DNA from: Phyllobacterium sp. OV277
GTDB lineage: Bacteria; Pseudomonadota; Alphaproteobacteria; Rhizobiales; Rhizobiaceae
Direction: 5' to 3'
Length of the DNA stretch: 64,000 bases
Assembly: GCF_900104355.1 (NCBI RefSeq)
Contig: NZ_FNIY01000005.1
Coordinates: 1-64,000, forward strand
Shown here: positions 7,677-15,602 of the stretch, one piece after another
Numbering within the stretch: position 1 is the stretch's first letter
How the letters are laid out: each line of letters starts with the position of its first letter
Made by a program: the position numbers and the translations under genes
Notes under the pieces: generated by a model
Told to the model about the DNA's origin: nothing
The model's input: the letters and a program-made list of their open reading frames with translations, nothing else
The model's database searches: none

Positions 7677-9035
7677 TTAATCTCCCACATAGAACCCGTA
7701 TCCCTTTTTCGCTACCTGCCGTTTCTTGGCAACCGGCGCAGATAGTGCACCACTTGGACTGTCCAGCGGCGTTTTCAGCGACCTGTCGGATCGTGGCTGA
7801 ACCAGATAGGGCGTTATGAGAATGACAAGCTCGGTCTCATTGCGTTGAAACTTTTTCGATTTGAACAGGCTTCCAAGGATCGGAACGTCGCCAAGAATAG
7901 GAGTTTTCTCCAGTTCTCGCGTCTCTTCCCGTTGGAACAGACCCGCTATGGCAAATGTCTGACCACTGCCAATTTCAACAGTTGTATCGGCCCTGCGAAC
8001 CTTGAAACCCGGCACACTGATACCGCCGATGGAGACACCCGTGGCAGCCGAGATTGTGCTTACTTCCGGCTTGACCTGCAGCGAAATGCGGTTGTTGGGA
8101 AGAAGCGCCGGTGTGAATTGCAGCGAGACACCAAATTGCTTGTACTCAATACCGATTTGCCGGTCGCCAGCTGGGACCGGAATCGGAACTTCGCCACCGG
8201 CAAGGAAACTGGCGGTTTGGCCGGTTACGGCTGTGATATTCGGCTCCGCAAGAACCGTCAAAATGCCATTGTTCTGCAGAGCGTCCAGCAGAACATCGAC
8301 ATTCACATTCCCCGTCCCAAGATGCGCATTGATACCACCGGGAACTGTCGCAAGAGGGCTACCCTTTACGATGCCAAATGAAAATGAGCCACTATCAATC
8401 AAGGCGCTCCAGTTCAATCCATAGCGTTCGAGCGAATTGCGCGAAACTTCGGCAAATCGCACACGAATATTGACCTGATTGGCACCCTGTATCGTGGTAT
8501 TGTTGACGGGAGGGTTGCCGGGTTTTGCATAGGACTGGATGACCGATTCCGTATCGACAGCTTCGCCGACAGACCGGGCTTTACCCGTCGCAACCGTCTT
8601 TTCACCAAACAGCTTTACATCGATGACCGTGTTGGGCTGCAACGTCTTCATCGACTGTTTTGCAGGGTCGGTATTGCCGGAAATAATAAGCTTCATTGTC
8701 CCGCGCAAAGTCTGATCCGCATTGAGCGCGATGAGGTTTGTGGTACCAACAGCCGAACCGAACACATAGATCGCTCCGGGGGAGACGACGCGAACATCGG
8801 CTATCTGGGTGTCGGCAACGAAGACTGACTCAACAGGCTGGTCAAAGCGGATAATGACGCCCTGCCCCTGTATCAGTTTCAACGGCTGACCGGTCATCGC
8901 ATCCACGCTGATTGTTTGCGAGAACGCAGTTCCGTCCATGAAGATCATCGATATTGCGCCCAGAAGCAGAGCACACAGCATCATGCCGCGCCGCAAGCCA
9001 AAGGACCGTTTCATATTGAGTATCAGGTATTTCAC
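7677..9035 (-). CDS. sctC: T3SS outer-membrane secretin of CpaC/RcpA (Tad pilus) type
   Basis: The protein has a signal peptide (ending near AFSQ), an N-terminal pilus-assembly domain (ISVDAMTGQPLKLIQGQGVIIRFDQPVESVFVAD), a linker and a C-terminal secretin domain (VLAEPNITAVTGQTASFLAGGEVPIPV ... GLFQREETRELEKTPILGDVPILGSLFK). This is the layout of CpaC, not of YscC/HrcC, which carry longer N0-N1-N3 arms. A GTG at 9035 with GGGGGA 9 nt upstream is the best start (452 aa). An ATG at 9014 and one at 9092, inside sctV, are alternatives. It follows sctV directly and precedes the CpaD-like gene. It would form the outer-membrane pore of the T3SS. Confidence 0.82.
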   Translation of the reverse strand: MKYLILNMKRSFGLRRGMMLCALLLGAISMIFMDGTAFSQTISVDAMTGQPLKLIQGQGVIIRFDQPVESVFVADTQIADVRVVSPGAIYVFGSAVGTTNLIALNADQTLRGTMKLIISGNTDPAKQSMKTLQPNTVIDVKLFGEKTVATGKARSVGEAVDTESVIQSYAKPGNPPVNNTTIQGANQVNIRVRFAEVSRNSLERYGLNWSALIDSGSFSFGIVKGSPLATVPGGINAHLGTGNVNVDVLLDALQNNGILTVLAEPNITAVTGQTASFLAGGEVPIPVPAGDRQIGIEYKQFGVSLQFTPALLPNNRISLQVKPEVSTISAATGVSIGGISVPGFKVRRADTTVEIGSGQTFAIAGLFQREETRELEKTPILGDVPILGSLFKSKKFQRNETELVILITPYLVQPRSDRSLKTPLDSPSGALSAPVAKKRQVAKKGYGFYVGD

Positions 9036-9066
9036 TATTCTGGGTCCCCCGACCTTGCATGCCGGA

Positions 9067-11184
9067 CTATCCGGCTGTTTCCGTCTGGTCATTGCGTTCG
9101 GCCTTCAGCGATGAAGGTTTTTCCGGTGCAGGCAGTGCAATAGTTGCCAGTGATTGCACGTTGAATTCAGAGGCGATTTCTTGATAGGAAAGCACCGGAA
9201 TATCGACATTCTGGCCAGCAAGAACGCTGTAAATCTGCCTGCGGATATCAATCGATGTCAGCACCGAGCGCTTCAACATCGGGTCGCCGGAATTCAGGAG
9301 CGCGCTTATCTGATCAATGAGCGGCTTCAACACGTCGTCCTGTATATAATTGCCTTGCCTCAAAGCGGTCCGGATCGCTTCTTCAATCTGCCGTGTCAGA
9401 ATGAACACCGGAATGATCCGGTTCTTCTCCGCACGGCGATGGCTGATCTGCCGCGCCAGACCGCCCCGAACGAGTTCGGCCATCTGATGGGCATTTTCGA
9501 CTTGCGGTGCATTTTCCACGATCGTTTCAAGGATCGCCCGCATGTTGGTGATGGGCACATCTTCCTCAACGAGACGGCGCAAAACCTCGGAAATCTTCTG
9601 CACAGAAGAGACTTCAACCGCTTCCTTCACCAGTTCCCCGTATTGGCTTTCGCAAGCGGCAAGCAGGGCTTTTGTTTCCTGAATGCCGGCAAAATGCGAA
9701 GCGTAACGCCGCAAGGCGTGGAACATGATTTCAAGAAGAACAGCATCAGGAGCGTGGAACGTTATGCCCGCATCAATGAGCTGCTGCTCGTGCTGTTTGT
9801 GAACCCAATAGGTCGATCTGCGGCCTATGAGCGATCCCGCATCCTCATAGTCTATGCTCATCAAATCCAGATCTGTCGCCGAATCCAGAACAAGCAGATG
9901 CTCGGGTTCAATCGCACCCTCGACAATCGGCACACCCTCAAGATCAATGCGGAAATCGTTCTTGTCGCCGTCTTCGGTTGGCCAGAGCTGGGCCTGCGGA
10001 ATATTGATGCCAAGATCAATGAATATACGGCGTTTGATTGTATCGGCGCCCGTGGCAAATTTTTCAGCCGAAATCGCTTTACCAAGGTCCTCACCAAGCC
10101 AGACTGCAAGTCGCGACATGGTTTCACGCGATGGTTCCGGTGCCGCAAGTTCAACTTCCTTGCTTTCATTTTCCAGCGCAAAGACTGCATTCTCAGCCTT
10201 GATCTGACGCTTGCGCATGAATGCAAGGCCACCAGCCACGGCTGCTAGCGACAGGAATACAGTCACGGGCATGCCTGGAACAAAGGCAAGCAGGAAAAGG
10301 ATGACAGCAGCCAGAGAGATCGCGCGCGGATCGGCGCCAAGCTGGCCAATGATTTCGGTTCCCAGATCCTGATTACCGTGTGAGGCAACGCGTGTTACGA
10401 CTGCACCCGAAGCAACAGAGACAAGCAACGCCGGTATCTGGGCAATCAGACCGTCACCGACTGTCAGCAGCGAATAGGTATGAGCCGCCTCGCCAAAGGA
10501 CAATCCACGCTGCCAGATACCAATGCTGAGGCCACCGATCAAATTGATACCGATAATGATAATACCGGCAATGGCATCGCCCTTGATGAATTTCATAGCG
10601 CCGTCCATGGCGCCATAAAATTGGTTTTCCCGTTCGAGATTCTGCCGTTTAACCTTGGCTTCAGCGGCGTCTATGTCGCCATTGCGCACTTCGTTGTCGA
10701 TGCTGATCTGTTTGCCCGGCAGTGCGTCAAGTGTGAAGCGCGCTGCCACCTCAGCCACACGTTCCGCACCTTTAGTGATGACCACAAACTGGGCGACGGT
10801 AATCACGAGGAAGACAACGAGGCCAACGACGATCTCGCCGCCCACGACAAAATTCCCGAATGTATTGACCACATCGCCCGCGTCTGCCTGCAGCAGGATA
10901 AGACGCGTTGTCGTGATGGTAAGAGACAGGCGAAACAATGTTCCCAGCAAGACCACAGAGGGCAGCGCCGAGAACTCCACAGGCTTGGAAATATAGAAGG
11001 ATACAATCAAGACCATCAGGCTGAAAGCGAGGTTGATACCGATCAACACATCCACCATCACCGTGGGCAAAGGCAGGATCATCATGGCGATTGCCAGCAG
11101 CACCATGACCGCGACGATCAGATCAGTACGTTTCGCCGCCATTCGGGCCAGTTGGTTAAGCTGCAAAAGTATCTTCATCGTCAC
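9067..11184 (-). CDS. sctV: T3SS export gate protein SctV
   Basis: A 705-aa FlhA/LcrD family protein, the usual length. About eight N-terminal membrane segments span roughly residues 20-330. The FHIPEP-type loop reads LDALPGKQISID and VGDGLIAQIPALL. A large cytoplasmic domain follows (residues ~350-690) that forms the nonameric ring receiving chaperone-substrate complexes. The start overlaps the sctY stop by 4 nt, giving the order sctX-sctY-sctV, as in Ysc systems. With a secretin gene next door and no flagellar genes in view, the non-flagellar assignment is firm. Confidence 0.95.
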   Translation of the reverse strand: MTMKILLQLNQLARMAAKRTDLIVAVMVLLAIAMMILPLPTVMVDVLIGINLAFSLMVLIVSFYISKPVEFSALPSVVLLGTLFRLSLTITTTRLILLQADAGDVVNTFGNFVVGGEIVVGLVVFLVITVAQFVVITKGAERVAEVAARFTLDALPGKQISIDNEVRNGDIDAAEAKVKRQNLERENQFYGAMDGAMKFIKGDAIAGIIIIGINLIGGLSIGIWQRGLSFGEAAHTYSLLTVGDGLIAQIPALLVSVASGAVVTRVASHGNQDLGTEIIGQLGADPRAISLAAVILFLLAFVPGMPVTVFLSLAAVAGGLAFMRKRQIKAENAVFALENESKEVELAAPEPSRETMSRLAVWLGEDLGKAISAEKFATGADTIKRRIFIDLGINIPQAQLWPTEDGDKNDFRIDLEGVPIVEGAIEPEHLLVLDSATDLDLMSIDYEDAGSLIGRRSTYWVHKQHEQQLIDAGITFHAPDAVLLEIMFHALRRYASHFAGIQETKALLAACESQYGELVKEAVEVSSVQKISEVLRRLVEEDVPITNMRAILETIVENAPQVENAHQMAELVRGGLARQISHRRAEKNRIIPVFILTRQIEEAIRTALRQGNYIQDDVLKPLIDQISALLNSGDPMLKRSVLTSIDIRRQIYSVLAGQNVDIPVLSYQEIASEFNVQSLATIALPAPEKPSSLKAERNDQTETAG

Positions 11185-11540
11185 GATCCCGCCGGAGCAG
11201 TTGTCGGGGATGCGGATCTTTTGGTCATGAAGTCAGAGAACGTCTCACGGGCTTCCTGATACTGTCCTGCCGTCCACAAGGCACGGCTCTCCAGCGCCGC
11301 CAATTCCAGCTCAAACTCCTCACCCAATCCCGCAATGCGATCTATGGTCGTGAGGGCGCGGGCGGCCGCGCCCTGTTCGATGAACACCACGGCGAGCGTC
11401 TTGAGAATGGCCACATCATCTGGCGCAACACGCGCTGCAAGCAGCAGGAATACCAGACCACGATCCAGATTTCCTGCCCGCCAATAGAGCCGACCTAATG
11501 TATGAAGATATTCGGCGCTTTCACGCTCGCTGAAGTTCAA
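11181..11540 (-). CDS. sctY: TPR chaperone, SctY-like
   Basis: A 119-aa all-helical protein with three tetratricopeptide units (YLHTLGRLYWRAGNLDRGLVFLLLAARVAPDD, ILKTLAVVFIEQGAAARALTTIDRI, ALESRALWTAGQYQEARETFSDF). Its size and fold match YscY, which binds YscX and SctV. The position between a small sctX-like gene and sctV repeats the Ysc order. The assignment rests on fold and synteny. It overlaps the upstream gene by 20 nt and sctV by 4 nt. Confidence 0.65.
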   Translation of the reverse strand: MNFSERESAEYLHTLGRLYWRAGNLDRGLVFLLLAARVAPDDVAILKTLAVVFIEQGAAARALTTIDRIAGLGEEFELELAALESRALWTAGQYQEARETFSDFMTKRSASPTTAPAGS

Positions 11541-11916
11541 CGGACTTTACCTCTGCAATTCGACCGTTCACATCCCGGCATTTATCGATTTCTTCCTGCA
11601 TCAATTCTGCGGCGATGGCGGCAATTTCCGGTCCAAGTTCGAGAACAGGCAAGACATGTTCCAGAATGTGCAGAAGCATTTCTTCGCTATGGAAGCCCTT
11701 CAGCTTGCCGATTGCAGATGTGTCAACCCGCGAAAATTTGTCCGTACGCTTGCGGTTTGCATTCTTCCCGCGTTCGTTGAAAAGCTTGGTGCTGCGCAAC
11801 GCAGCTTCAAAAGACTGAACATCCGTTGCTGCATTCGCGCCAGAACGATCACCAACGGTCGGCAACAGCCGTTCCGCCCGCTCCCGCCCTTCTGTACGAC
11901 GCAGATCAAGCGCCAT
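11521..11916 (-). CDS. Small T3SS protein, candidate SctX
   Basis: A 131-aa protein with a basic N-terminal half and a helical C-terminal half (SEEMLLHILEHVLPVLELGPEIAAIAAELMQEEIDKCRDVNGR). I do not recognise it from sequence alone. It lies immediately before the sctY-like gene and sctV, where yscX stands in Ysc-family systems, and YscX is of similar length (about 122 aa). SctX is an early secreted substrate that needs SctY. The functional call is inferred from gene order only. Confidence 0.4.
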   Translation of the reverse strand: MALDLRRTEGRERAERLLPTVGDRSGANAATDVQSFEAALRSTKLFNERGKNANRKRTDKFSRVDTSAIGKLKGFHSEEMLLHILEHVLPVLELGPEIAAIAAELMQEEIDKCRDVNGRIAEVKSVELQRA

Positions 11917-11935
11917 TGGCCTCTCTCCCCGCCCG

Positions 11936-12841
11936 TTAGAATGTCAATGTGAATTCTTCGACGTTGCGCTTGACGACAAGCCTGTCAGCCCCGATCTCCT
12001 TGATGATCCAGCCATCCTCCAGCGCGGCGCCTGTGTAGAGACGCGAACCGTCAGCTGCAATTGCGTAGGGTTTTTCTCCGAACCAGATCGCCTGCAATTT
12101 GAACTTTGGTTGAATCTTCTTTGCCACTTCATGCACGCTGCTCGACACGACGTTGTGGCTGCCATACTGGCTATCAAATCTGTACTGGACATCAGCCCAT
12201 TTCTTCATCTGCGCTGGATCGACTGCGCCATCAACATGGACACGCGAGCCATCCCACTGAACATCAAGGGCACCAAGGCCATTATCCGCCAGCATCTGGT
12301 TGAGCACTTGCTGGGGATCAGCCGCAGCCGAAACATCGGGAACAACCTGCGACGCAGCAGCGATTGTCGAATCGGTACGACGACCATCAAGATTGCTGGC
12401 AACACCGGCCTGAACAAGTGCGATGGACAAGCCCAATAGCGCGACGCAACCACCGAACAACCCGGCTTTGCGCAAAGGCTGAAGATAAGATTGCAGACTA
12501 TGCCGCGCATTGGCTGGACCATCCAGAACCATGGAGACACCGCCAGCCGAGATTTTCACGGGCAGCTTGGTGCGCATTCCCTTACCGATATCAAGTCTTG
12601 TGCGGTCATTAATGATCACTTCGCCGCCATGGGCGCCAATAACCACCATTGCTCCGGCACGGCGAATTGAAAAGTGCCGACCCTCTATCGAGCTGTCGCT
12701 TAGAAACAGGTCACAGTCCGTTGACGAGCCGATCTCGCAATCGTCGCCCGAAATAGGAACGGTTACACCGCGATGGACACCATCAAGAACATTCAACGTC
12801 AATTCACTTGTGGCGCCAGAAATTTGCTTCATCAACATCAT
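11936..12841 (-). CDS. sctD: T3SS inner-membrane outer-ring protein SctD (FHA domain)
   Basis: A protein of about 301 aa with a cytoplasmic N-terminal FHA domain (LNVLDGVHRGVTVPISGDDCEIGSS, DCDLFLSDSSIEGRHFSIRR), one membrane helix near residues 130-150 (AGLFGGCVALLGLSIALVQAGV), then a short periplasmic part with a BON-like segment (WDGSRVHVDGAVDPAQMKKW). It is shorter than YscD (~420 aa), so some periplasmic ring-building domains are missing. The start is set at 12841 (ATGATG, GCAGG 6-7 nt upstream); the frame continues to 12895 without a ribosome site. It partners SctJ in the inner-membrane ring. Confidence 0.82.
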   Translation of the reverse strand: MMLMKQISGATSELTLNVLDGVHRGVTVPISGDDCEIGSSTDCDLFLSDSSIEGRHFSIRRAGAMVVIGAHGGEVIINDRTRLDIGKGMRTKLPVKISAGGVSMVLDGPANARHSLQSYLQPLRKAGLFGGCVALLGLSIALVQAGVASNLDGRRTDSTIAAASQVVPDVSAAADPQQVLNQMLADNGLGALDVQWDGSRVHVDGAVDPAQMKKWADVQYRFDSQYGSHNVVSSSVHEVAKKIQPKFKLQAIWFGEKPYAIAADGSRLYTGAALEDGWIIKEIGADRLVVKRNVEEFTLTF

Positions 12842-12895
12842 GTGAAACCTGCATTTGTTGTGGTCGCCAGCATTCGCGCCCCATGGCGCGCGCAA

Positions 12896-12934
12896 AGAAA
12901 AAAGAGAGCGGATGGCTTGGGGCCACCCGCTCTC
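12896..12934 (-). terminator. Rho-independent terminator after the 56-aa gene
   Basis: The minus strand folds into a 13-bp stem (12904-12916 with 12922-12934, one G-U pair), closes with a 5-nt loop and runs straight into TTTTTTCTTT. It lies between the 56-aa gene and sctD, so most transcripts should stop after the small gene and only read-through would reach sctD and beyond. Confidence 0.85.
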
Positions 12935-12943
12935 CGGTAGAAA

Positions 12944-13114
12944 TTAGCCAATTTTTGCTTTGGCAATATCCAGCACGCTCTGACCATCCATTGTTGCAAG
13001 CTTTGTCTGCGTTGCTTCTTTCTGGATGCGATCAAATGCTTCCTTCAGGGAAGCAAGATTGCTGTCGAAGTTGGTGGATGATGAGGAAGCGTTTACGGAA
13101 CCTGACTGAGCCAT
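12944..13114 (-). CDS. 56-aa small protein, candidate T3SS needle or rod subunit
   Basis: The ATG at 13114 has AGGGA 7 nt upstream and encodes 56 residues, with a Ser/Asn-rich head (MAQSGSVNASSSSTNFDSN) and then amphipathic helices (LASLKEAFDRIQKEATQTK, GQSVLDIAKAKIG). It has no Cys, no signal peptide and no membrane segment. I cannot match it to a family by eye. Evidence for a needle-type role is indirect: it is the first gene of the sctD-X-Y-V-C unit, faces the other T3SS operon, is tiny and helical, and is cut off from its neighbours by a strong terminator that would favour high expression. Needle subunits are usually 65-85 aa, so it would be short. An early substrate or chaperone is also possible. 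Confidence 0.5.
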   Translation of the reverse strand: MAQSGSVNASSSSTNFDSNLASLKEAFDRIQKEATQTKLATMDGQSVLDIAKAKIG

Positions 13115-13472
13115 GATGAATCCCTTTTGCGTTTCAATTAACTATCAGCTCGACACTGCGAGCCTTGTTAAAGCACAAATCAGTGCTAACTCACAACTAA
13201 CAGCATACTCATATGTTGGCAATATTACAGAAAGGAGATCGCACTTACCAATCACTCTTTTGTCTTACAAATATTACAACCCCACTTTGGGAAATTGGAA
13301 TAATTTATGAGTAACATACTGTTTTATAATGTTTTTTCCATAAAGGATTGATAATATTTCGTCACGCATATGAGGTTTTATCCGCTCACATCTATATCAC
13401 AATAACATTGACAGCGAATACTCACAATTGTAATCCTTCAACGGTGAGTTTGCTGAACCGGGATGTGAAAGC
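13115..13472. promoter_or_regulatory. Divergent promoter region between the two main T3SS operons
   Basis: A 358-bp AT-rich spacer. It contains TTACAA at 13265 and 13274 (9 bp apart), TCACAA at 13191 and 13397, and AATACTCACAAT at 13417-13428. The complement of that 12-mer recurs exactly upstream of the 2087-aa protein. These are candidate activator sites. No confident -35/-10 pair was assigned. A short open frame inside it has no ribosome site and is not a gene. Confidence 0.45.
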
Positions 13473-14144
13473 GTGGGAGAAAATATCGCCTATTTGGGTT
13501 ATTCCGCTTTCCTGACGGCACTCGCCGCAGTGGTGGTAATAGCAGGCGCGTCAGCCGCAGCCGCGCTGCCGGAATGGACGAACAGACCTTATAATTATGT
13601 GTTGATCAATCAGGACTTGCCAGGAGCCATGAAGGAATTCGGCCGAAATCTTGGATTTCCCGTGGTGCTTGATGGTCAGGTGCGTGGCCAAATCCGCGGA
13701 CAGATCAAAGCGCAAACGGCTGGGCAATTTCTCGATGAACTCGCAGAAGGCAATGGCCTGAACTGGTATTTCGACGGCGCGATTCTTCACGTCAGCCCCA
13801 GTGACGAATTCAAGACGCAGGTTATCGAGCTGGGGCGACTCACTGGCGATGTCGTGCTGAGTGAAATGAAACGTATGAAGCTGTACGACGAGCGTTTCTC
13901 TATCAACTACAGCAAGAATGCCGCGGCGCTGCGCGTCTCCGGGCCGCCGTCCTATATCGAAGTGACAAGGGAGGTTATCTCAACCATCCAGCCTCCCCCG
14001 GCAGCTGACGACGATCCCAGAGTACGCGTGTTTCGTGGTCGCGGTTCAACCGTTGATGAAACCGTTGAATTGCAGTCCGCCCGCAAACGCGTGGATAGCC
14101 AGGGATCAAAACCCGCCAACGCGTCGCCCAAAACGACAAACTGA
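13473..14144 (+). CDS. NolW/RhcC1-like secretin N-terminal domain protein
   Basis: A 223-aa protein with a GTG start and a signal segment (LTALAAVVVIAGASAAAALPEW). It carries the N0/N1-type secretin arm domains (YVLINQDLPGAMKEFGRNLGFPVVLDGQV, GLNWYFDGAILHVSPSDEFKT, VIELGRLTGDVVLSEMKRMKLYDERFSI) and a disordered tail, but no secretin pore domain. Rhizobial T3SS split the secretin into RhcC1 (NolW, about 234 aa) and RhcC2. This gene has the size and the position of nolW, at the head of the nolB-rhcJ-nolU-nolV-rhcN order. It probably works in the periplasm with the CpaC-like secretin encoded on the opposite strand. Confidence 0.78.
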   Translation: MGENIAYLGYSAFLTALAAVVVIAGASAAAALPEWTNRPYNYVLINQDLPGAMKEFGRNLGFPVVLDGQVRGQIRGQIKAQTAGQFLDELAEGNGLNWYFDGAILHVSPSDEFKTQVIELGRLTGDVVLSEMKRMKLYDERFSINYSKNAAALRVSGPPSYIEVTREVISTIQPPPAADDDPRVRVFRGRGSTVDETVELQSARKRVDSQGSKPANASPKTTN

Positions 14145-14156
14145 GGAGATTCAAGC

Positions 14157-14342
14157 ATGACTGTAGAACGGACAACAGCGGTTACCCCGCAGCAGGCAAC
14201 ATCACCGGCGGATGATGCGGCACAGAAGCGATTCGAAGAGGAGTTGCAGAACTCAATGCTTTCCGGCGCCACGTCGATGTTCACCCAGTTCATCATGGAT
14301 ATTGCGGGTGATCAAATGAGCGAAGCCAATTCGTCTGAGTAA
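14157..14342 (+). CDS. 61-aa T3SS-operon protein of unknown role
   Basis: The ATG has a clear ribosome site (GAGGAGA, 7-9 nt upstream). The 61 residues are a Thr/Ala-rich head and a helical segment (QKRFEEELQNSMLSGATSMFTQFIMDIAGDQMSEA). It lies between the nolW-like gene and the sctI-like gene, where the classical rhizobial order has nothing. Size and helicity fit a needle or rod subunit or a small chaperone. I do not recognise it. Confidence 0.6.
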   Translation: MTVERTTAVTPQQATSPADDAAQKRFEEELQNSMLSGATSMFTQFIMDIAGDQMSEANSSE

Positions 14343-14377
14343 GTATCAGCCGTAACCCATCAACGAGGTACTCTCCA

Positions 14378-14788
14378 ATGGTCACTCAAATTGCTCCGGT
14401 CAGCGGCGTTTCGCAGCACCAGCTTGTCGAGCCGATCTCGGCCAATCAGCAGAATATCTACGAGCATGTCGCAACGACTATTCAATCAATGCCCCATGGT
14501 GCCAGCCCTGTCGATGTTGGCCGCAGTCTCGGCACTGCATTCAAGACAGTTGCAGACCGGCTTGAAAGTGGACGACTTGAAGTTCAACGCTTCTTCGCAT
14601 CAGGTGACGGAACTGCAGCAACCGCTGGTCAGCCCAAAGATCAGTCTTCGCTGAGCAAGGACAAAATGGGAAACCTCATACAGGGGCTCACCATGTCGTT
14701 TGATCTGATGCAGCGCCAACACATGATCGCAAATGTGCCTGTTCAGTTGACCACAAGTGTTCGTGAAACGACACGCGGCGGTGGTTGA
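14378..14788 (+). CDS. NolB/SctI-like inner-rod candidate
   Basis: A 136-aa protein immediately upstream of sctJ, the place of nolB/sctI in rhizobial and Hrp systems. The N-terminus is flexible. The C-terminus (LIQGLTMSFDLMQRQHMIANVPVQLTTSVRETTRG) resembles the conserved helical tail of SctI proteins, which pack the inner rod below the needle. Sequence similarity is weak by eye, so the call depends on position and C-terminal pattern. The sctJ start follows within 16 bp. Confidence 0.55.
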   Translation: MVTQIAPVSGVSQHQLVEPISANQQNIYEHVATTIQSMPHGASPVDVGRSLGTAFKTVADRLESGRLEVQRFFASGDGTAATAGQPKDQSSLSKDKMGNLIQGLTMSFDLMQRQHMIANVPVQLTTSVRETTRGGG

Positions 14789-14804
14789 GGTCAATAGCAA
14801 TCCC

Positions 14805-15602
14805 ATGATGCATAAGTTCCAACGCATGGTTCTGGCGCTCGTCGCCGTATGTTTCCTGCAGGCCTGTAAATCGGATCTCTATACCAATCTTGATCAGCGT
14901 GAGGCCAATCAGATTGTGGCCACGCTGTTGACGCATGGGATTTCCGCAACCCGCAAGTCGCAGAAGGATGGGAAACTGACCGTCGTCGTCGATGAGGACC
15001 AGTTTGCCGAAGCGGTGACGCTGCTCGCCGAAAATGGTCTGCCAAAGGCCGAGTTCGCCACCATAGGCAGCGTGTTTAAAAAGGAAGGTCTTGTCGCCTC
15101 GCCGGTTCAGGAACGGGCGCAGATGATCTATGCCCTGAGTGAAGAGCTGTCCCGCACGGTTTCGGAAATTGACGGGGTTCTTTCCGCTCGTGTTCATGTC
15201 GTTTTGGCTGATAATGATCCGCTCAATCGTTTTGCGGCACCAGCATCGGCATCTGTTTTCATCCGGCATGAGCCGTCGCTCAATATCAATGCATTGATCC
15301 CCCAGATCAAAACGCTTGTGGCAAATGGCATTGCCGGCCTCAGTTACGAAAAAGTCTCGGTCATCCCGGTCGCGGCGCCGCAAAAGACACGCGAAGTTCC
15401 GCCTGCACTTGAGGTTCGGGAATATATGGGTCTGTGGTTGACGAAAGACAGCGAAAGCCGTGTGTTCTGGATTGCTGCGGCCATTGGGGCGCTTGTTCTG
15501 GCTCTGCTGGGCGCGATCGGATTTCTTCTCTGGCAGCGCCGGGTACCGGTAACCTACGCCCTTGAACCTGCCGATATTGTCAGAAATGGAAAGACACAAT
15601 GA
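14805..15602 (+). CDS. sctJ: T3SS inner-membrane ring lipoprotein SctJ
   Basis: A 265-aa YscJ/PrgK/FliF-type lipoprotein. The start is set at 14805 (MMHKFQRMVLALVAVCFLQAC) because it gives a clean lipobox (LQAC); GTG codons upstream extend it without a signal sequence. Ring-building motifs are LYTNLDQREANQIVATLLTHGI, EERAQMIYALSEELSRTVSEIDGVLSARVHV and the D2 segment. A C-terminal membrane helix lies near residues 220-242. It forms the periplasmic inner ring with SctD. Its stop overlaps the sctK start (ATGA). Confidence 0.93.
   Translation: MMHKFQRMVLALVAVCFLQACKSDLYTNLDQREANQIVATLLTHGISATRKSQKDGKLTVVVDEDQFAEAVTLLAENGLPKAEFATIGSVFKKEGLVASPVQERAQMIYALSEELSRTVSEIDGVLSARVHVVLADNDPLNRFAAPASASVFIRHEPSLNINALIPQIKTLVANGIAGLSYEKVSVIPVAAPQKTREVPPALEVREYMGLWLTKDSESRVFWIAAAIGALVLALLGAIGFLLWQRRVPVTYALEPADIVRNGKTQ

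Noticed and set aside
9154-10248. A 364-codon plus-strand frame opposite sctV
   Set aside because: sctV is unambiguous on the minus strand; the opposing product is compositionally odd, with no ribosome site or family resemblance.
13113-13310. A 65-codon plus-strand frame in the divergent T3SS promoter region
   Set aside because: It has no ribosome site, overlaps the start of the 56-aa gene, and has AT-rich non-coding composition.
14688-15599. A 303-codon minus-strand frame opposite sctJ
   Set aside because: sctJ is well supported on the plus strand by lipobox, ring motifs and coupling to sctK.
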